Below are positions 58,160 to 64,000 of a DNA stretch of 64,000 nucleotides, piece by piece. The DNA is from an uncultured Fodinibius sp. Its GTDB lineage: Bacteria > Bacteroidota > Rhodothermia > Balneolales > Balneolaceae. The stretch's first letter is position 1. The number at the start of each line of letters is the position of its first letter. Position numbers and translations under genes: made by a program. The stretch covers positions 372,001 to 436,000 of the forward strand of contig CAJXMW010000003.1 of the NCBI GenBank assembly GCA_913056235.1, read 5' to 3'. A model generated the notes under the pieces. It searched no databases and was not told the DNA's origin. It saw nothing but the letters and a program-made list of their open reading frames with translations.

Positions 58160-58507
58160 TTATCCAAGATTTGGTGCTCCCCTTATAATATCTGTAGACT
58201 TTTTAAAAGACTCTTTGCTACCATCTGAATTTTTAACCTCTTCAATAACATTTTCATTAGAAAACCACAGTGCACCTATTACCGATGTCTTTTGTTGTGC
58301 AATTATTGCAGACGGATTAGGAACAAAATCTTCATTACCATTAAAGTGAGACTGATAATAGTTGGTAAAATAGCTGCAATTACTTTTCCTGTTATTTGCA
58401 TTAAGCCCCGGCCCCTGTACTTCCAACCATCTCCGGTTGATGGAGAACCATTTTCCCATTCGATCGCTATAAGCTATATATTGCCAATTTTTCAGGTTTG
58501 CTAGCAT
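58160..58507 (-). CDS. Small protein, unrecognised
   Basis: 115 residues, no signal peptide, rich in Asn, Trp and Tyr: LKNWQYIAYSDRMGKWF, GPGLNANNRKSNCSYF, SFKKSTDIIRGAPNLG. There is no recognised domain and no coding continuation upstream, so it may be a C-terminal fragment of a larger lost protein. It lies directly upstream of the small exported protein, with 16 bases between them. Low GC and lack of relatives I can name suggest recent acquisition. Confidence 0.5.
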   Translation of the reverse strand: MLANLKNWQYIAYSDRMGKWFSINRRWLEVQGPGLNANNRKSNCSYFTNYYQSHFNGNEDFVPNPSAIIAQQKTSVIGALWFSNENVIEEVKNSDGSKESFKKSTDIIRGAPNLG

Positions 58508-58564
58508 AATTATCTGGAATGGATCGGTTTGGGAGTAAGCGGCTTATCAAGCCGTCCTACATAT

Positions 58565-58672
58565 TCACCCAGTCATCGCTCCCCCTTGGAATGCCATAAC
58601 ATGACCCTTCAATTGTTCAGAGGATTCACGCATATTTTCAAATTGGGTCAGGCTTGTAGCCCAATCCTCCAT
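58565..58672 (-). other. 35-codon micro-ORF
   Basis: Reads MEDWATSLTQFENMRESSEQ and on to GHVMAFQGGAMTG, then TGA. Helical and protein-like, but very short. It lies 57 bases before the 115-residue gene on the same strand. It could be the remnant of a larger protein whose end has been lost, or a leader peptide. Confidence 0.3.
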
Positions 58673-58711
58673 GTCTGTTTCAAATCAGTGTAGATCTGTG
58701 GCAAACTAAAT

Positions 58712-58747
58712 AAAAAAGCCCCACTCTCCACAAGGGAGAATGGGGCT
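58712..58747 (-). terminator. Rho-independent terminator of groESL
   Basis: AGCCCCA...TCTCC pairs with GGGAGA...GGGGCT: a GC-rich outer stem and a second stem around ACAA. On the minus strand a run of six T follows. It lies 45 bases past the groEL stop. Confidence 0.9.
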
Positions 58748-58792
58748 AAATCGTAGGCTGTGCTAGACGCTAGGCGTCAGCGAGCAGTGGGT

Positions 58793-60472
58793 TTACATCA
58801 TGCCACCCATGCCGCCCATTCCGCCCATTCCGCCTGGCATTCCGCCGCCGGCAGGTCCAGCAGGTCCGTCATCATCGTCATCGTCGCCTTCAGAAGGCTT
58901 GTCAGAGACGAGAGCTTCGGTTGTCAGCATGAGACCGGCAACAGAAGCAGCGTTTTCGAGGGCCGTACGAGTAACTTTCGTAGGATCGATAACACCAGCT
59001 TCCATAAGATCTTCATACTGCTCAGTTCGAGCATTGTAGCCAAAGCCGTCTTTGCCTTCTTTGACTTTCTGTACAACAATGGAACCTTCAGCACCAGCAT
59101 TGTTGGCAATGCATCGGAGCGGAGCTTCAAGCGCTCGGCGCACAATGTCAAAGCCAGTTTCCTGATCAGGATTTTCACCTTCGAGTTCAGCAAGTGCAGC
59201 CTGTGCACGCAGCAGCGCAACGCCACCACCAGCAACAACGCCTTCTTCAACAGCAGCGCGGGTTGCATGCAGTGCATCTTCAACACGGGCTTTCTTCTCT
59301 TTCATTTCTACCTCAGAAGCAGCACCAATGTTGAGAACTGCAACGCCGCCGCTCAATTTAGCGAGACGTTCTTGCAGCTTCTCACGATCGTAGTCAGAAG
59401 TAGAAGATTCGATCTGACCTTTGATCTGGTTGACACGAGCTTGGATATCCTCATCTTTGCCCTGTCCACCAACAATGGTAGTGTTATCTTTGGTGATGTT
59501 CACTCGATCAGTGGTACCCAAGAAGTCGAGGGTAGCATTTTCGAGTTTGTAACCACGCTCTTCAGAGATGACTGTACCATCGGTCAGGATAGCGATGTCT
59601 TCCAACATCTGCTTGCGACGATCGCCAAAGCCAGGCGCTTTAACAGCAGCAATCTTGAGCGAGCCGCGCAGCTTGTTAACAACCAATGTAGCCAGTGCTT
59701 CGCCTTCAATATCTTCGGCAATGATAAGCAGCGGCTTACCGGTTTGAATAACTTTTTCAAGAATAGGCAGAAGATCCTTCATGTTGCTAATCTTCTTATC
59801 GAAGATCAGGATGTAAGGCTCTTCCATTTCAGCGACCATGTTCTCAGAATCGGTCACAAAGTAAGGAGAGAGATAGCCACGGTCGAACTGCATACCTTCT
59901 ACTGTTTCGAGGTATGTTTCGGTACCTTTGGCTTCCTCAACAGTGATTACACCATCTTGACCAACTTTTTCCATCGCGTCAGCGATCTTCTGGCCAATCT
60001 CTTCGTCACCATTGGCAGAAATAGTACCAATCTGCTTGATGCTCTCAAGGCTGTCTCCGACAGGCTTACTCATTTTGCGGAGCTCTTCAACAATTGCCTT
60101 CACAGCAATGTCAATTCCGCGCTTCAGTTCCATCGGATTGGCACCGGCCGTAACATTCTTCATACCGGTTTGGATAATGGACTGTGCAAGCACGGTAGCT
60201 GTTGTTGTACCATCGCCAGCAACGTCGCTGGTTTTGGAAGCAACTTCTTTGACCATCTGAGCGCCCATGTTCTGACGCTTGTTGGACAGTTCAATTTCTT
60301 CAGCTACTGTGACACCATCCTTCGTTACGGTAGGTGCACCAAATGATTTTTCGATTACTACGTTTCGTCCACGCGGACCCAAGGTAACCTTGACAGCATT
60401 TGCAAGCTTGTCAACGCCTTGCTTGAGTGCATCACGCGCTTCCATGTCGTAATGAACTAGTTTTGCAGACAT
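58793..60472 (-). CDS. groEL: Chaperonin GroEL
   Basis: 559 residues, the 60-kDa ring chaperonin that folds proteins in an ATP-driven cycle with GroES. Seen: [20 protein letters not shown], the ATP-site [16 protein letters not shown] and [16 protein letters not shown], the apical segments, [12 protein letters not shown], and a C-terminal GGM-repeat tail that follows an acidic DDDDDDDG run. The 55-base gap from groES places both in one operon. The 528-codon plus-strand frame over the same bases is an antisense shadow. Confidence 0.98.
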   Translation of the reverse strand: MSAKLVHYDMEARDALKQGVDKLANAVKVTLGPRGRNVVIEKSFGAPTVTKDGVTVAEEIELSNKRQNMGAQMVKEVASKTSDVAGDGTTTATVLAQSIIQTGMKNVTAGANPMELKRGIDIAVKAIVEELRKMSKPVGDSLESIKQIGTISANGDEEIGQKIADAMEKVGQDGVITVEEAKGTETYLETVEGMQFDRGYLSPYFVTDSENMVAEMEEPYILIFDKKISNMKDLLPILEKVIQTGKPLLIIAEDIEGEALATLVVNKLRGSLKIAAVKAPGFGDRRKQMLEDIAILTDGTVISEERGYKLENATLDFLGTTDRVNITKDNTTIVGGQGKDEDIQARVNQIKGQIESSTSDYDREKLQERLAKLSGGVAVLNIGAASEVEMKEKKARVEDALHATRAAVEEGVVAGGGVALLRAQAALAELEGENPDQETGFDIVRRALEAPLRCIANNAGAEGSIVVQKVKEGKDGFGYNARTEQYEDLMEAGVIDPTKVTRTALENAASVAGLMLTTEALVSDKPSEGDDDDDDGPAGPAGGGMPGGMGGMGGMGGMM

Positions 60473-60527
60473 AGTTTATTGTAATTTTATGAGTTTGTGA
60501 TTAAATATTTTTCGAGAAAATGGCGTG

Positions 60528-60821
60528 TTAGTCAACGATTCCAAGAATGTCGGATTCACGCATGATCAAGTACTCTTCACCATCCAGTGTAACTTCCGTG
60601 CCGGAATATTTTCCGTAGAGTACTTTGTCTCCTTCGGATACCGACATTTCAATCTTGTTTCCGTTTTCTACTTTACCAGGTCCTGCCGCAACAACGGTTC
60701 CTTCCTGCGGCTTTTCTTTTGCCGAATCAGGAATAATAATTCCGGAATCCGTTTTTTCCTCAGCAGGTGCTGGCTGAATCAAAACGCGATCACTTAACGG
60801 TTTGATTTTAGATTTAGCCAT
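60528..60821 (-). CDS. groES: Co-chaperonin GroES
   Basis: 97 residues, the heptameric lid of GroEL. Seen: [20 protein letters not shown] (core strand), the mobile loop with the [10 protein letters not shown] signature, [12 protein letters not shown] and [20 protein letters not shown]. It is first in the groESL operon. I looked for a CIRCE inverted repeat (TTAGCACTC-N9-GAGTGCTAA) in the 260 bases upstream and found none, so heat-shock control by HrcA at this promoter is not supported. A small CAGCA/TGCTG hairpin lies at 60875-60890. Confidence 0.97.
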   Translation of the reverse strand: MAKSKIKPLSDRVLIQPAPAEEKTDSGIIIPDSAKEKPQEGTVVAAGPGKVENGNKIEMSVSEGDKVLYGKYSGTEVTLDGEEYLIMRESDILGIVD

Positions 60822-61085
60822 ATTTATGACTCCTAGATTTAAGTTATTAGTTGAAATTGAAATTCATTTACCCTCAGCAAAAAAATGCTGGAAATACTTT
60901 TCAAAGAAGTTCGAAACGAAAATCCTTACTCCGTTTCAACAGGTACATAGATGAGCAAGTACCGTACCAAACTTTTGAAGAAATGCAGATTTATTCGACG
61001 CCCTGGCTTAGAAGGCCATAAACGTCAATATGAAACGGTTTTATTTTTATGGATAAAACAGGGGCCAAAAAGAGTAGTCGAAATT

Positions 61086-61862
61086 TCAGGTCAAAATGCC
61101 ATCTTCCACAAATTGTGCTGTCAACTTTTCATATTCGGATGGCACCCAAGCCTCGGCCCGCTTATCAAAGTCGAATCCCTCGGGCAGTTGGTCTTTCGGG
61201 ATGATCGGCTTTAACGCATTACTCAATTTTTTCCGCCGCTGATTGAAGGCCGTGCGCACCACCGTCTTCAGATTTTTATCCGAACAGTTAAGATCGCCCT
61301 TGTCAAACCTCAATCGTACCATTGCACTTTCTACATTGGGCTGCGGCTTAAAGCAGTGTCGCGAAACCGGAAACAGAATCTCCGGCGTACACATCAGCTG
61401 GGTTTGCACGCTCAGGATACCATAGTCTTTCGTACGGATATCTGAGACCAGCCGCTCGGCTACTTCTTTTTGCATCATCAGCAAGGCATCGGACAGGAAC
61501 GCTCGATTTTCCAGCAGCGAAAATAAAATCTGGCTGGTGATATAATACGGCAGATTGCCAACCACATGCGTTTTCTCTTTTCCGATCGAAAGTTCCTCCC
61601 AATCTACATCCAGTACGTTCTCGTGATGAATATTCAGATCGTCAAACTTATGCTCCAGTATTTCAATCGCACGCTGATCGAGCTCCACGGCAACGAGATC
61701 CTTGAAACGGTCAATAAGTTCTCCCGTTAGTGCTCCGGTCCCGGGACCAATTTCAATAACGCGATGTCCTTCCTGGGCTGGAATAGCATCGGCAATTTTG
61801 GCGATGATATTCTCGTCGGTCAAAAAATGCTGTCCTAAACTTTTCTTTGGTCTTAGACTCAT
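61086..61862 (-). CDS. rsmA: 16S rRNA dimethyladenosine transferase RsmA (KsgA)
   Basis: 258 residues. Dimethylates A1518 and A1519 in the small-subunit rRNA. Seen: KKSLGQHFLTDENIIAKI, the SAM site VIEIGPGTGALTGEL, VVGNLPYYITSQILF and the C-terminal RTAFNQRRKKLSNAL. The size is usual. It is on the same strand as groESL but separated by 264 bases, so a separate promoter is likely. Confidence 0.96.
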   Translation of the reverse strand: MSLRPKKSLGQHFLTDENIIAKIADAIPAQEGHRVIEIGPGTGALTGELIDRFKDLVAVELDQRAIEILEHKFDDLNIHHENVLDVDWEELSIGKEKTHVVGNLPYYITSQILFSLLENRAFLSDALLMMQKEVAERLVSDIRTKDYGILSVQTQLMCTPEILFPVSRHCFKPQPNVESAMVRLRFDKGDLNCSDKNLKTVVRTAFNQRRKKLSNALKPIIPKDQLPEGFDFDKRAEAWVPSEYEKLTAQFVEDGILT

Positions 61863-62241
61863 AAATACTATTAGATAAAAGAGTTATAAATTAAACCGAG
61901 GCAGTCAAAACGTTTTAAATAATCAACCTCCCTAGGTCCCTCTTCTCCCACCGGATTCACGGGGCAGGCAAGAGGATTTACTTTCTAACTATTTAGAGAG
62001 TCCCTCCTTAGAAAAGGAGGACAGGAGGATTGATCATATCAAGAAGTATTTGCCAATTCTTTTTGAAAGATCTAAACCAGCCACCGCAGGGTTTAAAAAA
62101 TATTCATCTATTAATTACCTTATCTAACTTCTGAAAAGTCCTGCGGGTCTTTAAAAAGCTAATTTTGTTGTAGAGTTTTGCTTAGCGTCAGAAGGTAGAT
62201 TAAATTATGCTAAATAATCCTTTTCTAGAAAAATAAAGCTT
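61863..62241. repeat. Intergenic region with CCTCC/GGAGG-type repeats
   Basis: About 380 bases between the divergent rsmA and ald genes. AATCAACCTCC at ~61920 faces GGAGGATTGATC at ~62025, giving a loose inverted pair. Inside, CCTCCTTAGAAAAGGAGG (62011-62028) is a clear hairpin. Similar CCTCCC/GGGAGG words occur at ~28945, so this may be a dispersed repeat. The promoters must be near the ends. No ORF seen. Confidence 0.5.
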
Positions 62242-63456
62242 ATGGATATCAATCCACTGGAAACCGAACAAATTGGTATACAGACGCTGGAAAAGCGGCT
62301 GATGAAATCGGAATCCAATATTTCATTAAAGATAGGAGTCCCAAAGGAAGTCTCCAACGACGAACGGCGTATTTGCCTGACCCCGGGAGGTGTATCCGTA
62401 CTGGTTTCCAATGGTCATGAAGTATTCTTCGAGCAAGGCGCGGGCGAAGAGGCCAACTTCACCGACTCGGAATTTGCCGACGCCGGTGCTGAAATCGCTT
62501 ACAGTATTGATGAAGTCTACAGCAAATCGGATATGGTGGTGAAGGTGGCGCCACCTTCGGAATCGGAACTGGAACTTTTGGAACATGATCAAACACTCCT
62601 TTCTGCATTGCACCTTGGCAATACCACCGAAGAATTTATCGAAATCCTCATCAAAAAAGCTATAACGGCTATTGGCTTTGAGTTTATCAAAAGCGATGAC
62701 AAAGAGTTTCCCATCGTGCGCATGATGCATGAGATCACGGGATCCATGGCCGTACAGATCGGGGCGCACTACCTTGAAAAAAGTGAAGGCGGCCAGGGTA
62801 TTATGCTTGGCGGCATTTCGGGGATCCCCCCCGCTACCGTCGTAATCCTGGGAGCGGGCATCACAGCCGAATATGCCGCCCGAACGGCCCTGGGATATGG
62901 GGCACAGGTTTTTGTGATGGATAATGACCTGGCGCGGCTCCGTCATCTGGAGAACGCCCTCGACCGGCGCATCATCACAGCTACTGCCAACTACCAGTAC
63001 CTCTCCTCGGCCCTGCAATACGCCGACGTCGTGATTGGTGCTGCCATGCTTGAAGGCGAACGCGCGCCCTGCCTGGTCACTGAGCCGATGGTGGCCTCGA
63101 TGAAGTCAGGCAGCGTCATCGTGGATACCGTCATCGATCAGGGCGGCTGCATTGCCACCAGTAAGGCGACGACCCACTCCGAACCAACCTACATGAAACA
63201 CGATGTGATACACTACTGCGTGCCCAACATACCCTCCAACGTAGCACGTACGGCTACCTATGCCCTGAACAACGTAATTGTGCCCTACCTGCTAGCTATT
63301 GGCGATGCGGGTGGCATCCGTGAGTGCCTGTGGACTAACACGGCCTTGCGCAATGGCACCTACGTGTATAAAAAGCATCTAACTAAAAAATCGCTCTCCC
63401 AGATTTTTGATATGCCCTACCGTGAGATTGAGATGCTTATTGCAAGCCAAATTTAG
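62242..63456 (+). CDS. ald: Alanine dehydrogenase
   Basis: 404 residues. Interconverts alanine and pyruvate plus ammonia with NAD. Seen: KIGVPKEVSNDERRICLTPGG, the substrate Lys in VVKVAPPSE, the catalytic His in LSALHLGNTTE, the dinucleotide fold VVILGAGITAEYAARTALG and SVIVDTVIDQGGC. The protein core starts at residue ~29, so the N-terminus is about 28 residues longer than usual; an ATG at 62302 would shorten it by 20. Confidence 0.93.
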   Translation: MDINPLETEQIGIQTLEKRLMKSESNISLKIGVPKEVSNDERRICLTPGGVSVLVSNGHEVFFEQGAGEEANFTDSEFADAGAEIAYSIDEVYSKSDMVVKVAPPSESELELLEHDQTLLSALHLGNTTEEFIEILIKKAITAIGFEFIKSDDKEFPIVRMMHEITGSMAVQIGAHYLEKSEGGQGIMLGGISGIPPATVVILGAGITAEYAARTALGYGAQVFVMDNDLARLRHLENALDRRIITATANYQYLSSALQYADVVIGAAMLEGERAPCLVTEPMVASMKSGSVIVDTVIDQGGCIATSKATTHSEPTYMKHDVIHYCVPNIPSNVARTATYALNNVIVPYLLAIGDAGGIRECLWTNTALRNGTYVYKKHLTKKSLSQIFDMPYREIEMLIASQI

Positions 63457-63457
63457 G

Positions 63458-63908
63458 AGTTGGCAGTAGCAGTATACTTTAGCAGTTTAATTAAACAATC
63501 GAAGCTATGAATCAAGGGTTCAAAAACTTAAAAGTCTATAAACTAGCTTATCAGTTGGCAGTCAAGATATTTAAGCTCTCTGACTCTTTTCCAAAGGAAG
63601 AGACCTATTCACTGACTGATCAAATCAGGCGATCTTCGAGAGCTATTTGTGCGAACATCGCAGAAGGGTATCGAAAACGGATTTACCCCAATCATTTTCG
63701 GAGCAAAATGAGCGATGCCGATTCCGAATGTTCTGAAACGATAGTCTGGCTGGATTTTGCTAAAGATTGTGGTTACATAAATGCCGAAGATCACAAAAAC
63801 CTGACTTCAAACTATTTGGAAGTAGGTAAAATGTTAGGCAACATGATTAAACACCCAAAGAAATTTTATCCAAGAAGCTAACGAAACTACCTAGTGCAAC
63901 TGCCAACT
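63458..63908. repeat. Inverted repeat flanking the four-helix-bundle gene
   Basis: AGTTGGCAGT at 63458-63467 and ACTGCCAACT at 63899-63908 are perfect 10-bp inverted copies. They lie 39 bases before the start and 17 bases after the end of a single small gene. No target-site duplication was apparent, so mobility is only a possibility. Confidence 0.6.
63507..63881 (+). CDS. Four-helix-bundle protein (23S rRNA-IVS / S23, Avd-like family)
   Basis: 124 residues. Family marks: FKNLKVYKLAYQLAVKIF, FPKEETYSLTDQIRRSSRAICANIAEGY, a Glu-rich third helix, and the end LEVGKMLGNMIKHP. Related proteins are encoded in intervening sequences of 23S rRNA genes and include Avd, the helper of diversity-generating retroelements. 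No reverse transcriptase or rRNA is present here. The gene is bracketed by 10-bp inverted repeats; in this lineage such genes are scattered in many copies (from memory). Confidence 0.88.
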   Translation: MNQGFKNLKVYKLAYQLAVKIFKLSDSFPKEETYSLTDQIRRSSRAICANIAEGYRKRIYPNHFRSKMSDADSECSETIVWLDFAKDCGYINAEDHKNLTSNYLEVGKMLGNMIKHPKKFYPRS

Positions 63909-63919
63909 GTTTACTGGAT

Positions 63920-64000
63920 ATGAATCAGCAGGAACTACACCCAAAGAACTTTAAGCGCATCTGCGTCATCAACTGGCTGTTGAGCGTGCCCTTTTTTATG
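63920..64000 (+). CDS. Start of a membrane protein gene (truncated by window edge)
   Basis: The ATG at 63920 opens 27 codons reading MNQQELHPKNFKRICVINWL, then LSVPFFM, and runs off the window. A hydrophobic segment begins at ~17, so it is probably a membrane protein. Too short to assign. Confidence 0.55.
   Translation, partial: MNQQELHPKNFKRICVINWLLSVPFFM

Noticed and set aside
58760-60346. 528-codon plus-strand open frame opposite groEL
   Set aside because: It lies wholly antisense to an unmistakable groEL, and its composition is the mirror of groEL codons; there are no domain features.
60822-61085. Possible CIRCE element upstream of groES
   Set aside because: The region was read on both strands; no TTAGCACTC...GAGTGCTAA inverted repeat is present.

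Overview
The window is a gene-dense stretch of ordinary bacterial chromosome, with about 60 genes on both strands, the standard code and moderate GC by eye. I saw no rRNA, tRNA, CRISPR array, integrase or complete insertion sequence. The gene content and order point to the Bacteroidota/Rhodothermota/Balneolota (FCB) lineage, most likely Balneolota or a close relative: uppS-bamA followed by tandem ompH/skp genes, a two-gene ATP ligase/exonuclease pair, ECF sigma/RskA-like modules, sodium:solute symporters and sparse Shine-Dalgarno sites. This assignment is inference; no marker RNA is present.

Region by region. 1-2.8 kb: the end of rodA, rnhB and a VWA protein. 2.8-13.0 kb: a long minus-strand envelope cluster, read mltD, S41 protease, PHP phosphatase, ribH, uppS, bamA and three skp/ompH paralogues, ending at a clear terminator. 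13.1-18.7 kb: nadE, an amidohydrolase, a Nudix hydrolase and pyrG. 19.1-24 kb: a glycerophosphodiesterase with two small membrane proteins, rlmB, a membrane protein, namZ and ndk. 24-28.6 kb: a class III adenylate cyclase with its own zinc ribbon, methylglyoxal synthase and a DUF255 protein. 28.6-29.3 kb: a gene-poor stretch with a coding remnant and short palindromic repeats. 29.3-37.5 kb: a metallophosphoesterase, an ECF sigma/anti-sigma pair, a DUF4412 protein, mnmA, an HNH protein, glutamate dehydrogenase, an RsbW-like kinase and trxA. 37.6-43.3 kb: dnaE, yjbQ, an SH3-like protein and an alpha/beta hydrolase.

43.3-52.5 kb is the most eventful part. It holds a decayed thpR/ligT gene, acylphosphatase, oxyR with a TerC-type membrane protein, a ligase-associated exonuclease beside an ATP-dependent DNA ligase, a lipoprotein, and an HhH-GPD DNA glycosylase whose catalytic aspartate position looks altered. 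A small decayed copy of that glycosylase's 3' end lies 1.1 kb downstream, on the far side of a GH43 gene. 51.3-57.4 kb is a small sugar-use cluster (GH43, endonuclease-fold hydrolase, sodium symporter, GH20). 57.7-58.7 kb holds two small unrecognised genes and a micro-ORF. 58.8-64 kb holds groEL, groES, rsmA, alanine dehydrogenase, a four-helix-bundle (S23/Avd-like) gene between short inverted repeats, and the start of a membrane protein gene.

I did not find a clear new defence or mobile system. The best leads are the glycosylase with its decayed 3' duplicate, the cyclase-mgsA-DUF255 operon, the three-Skp envelope operon, the inverted-repeat-flanked four-helix-bundle gene, and several palindromic intergenic elements.
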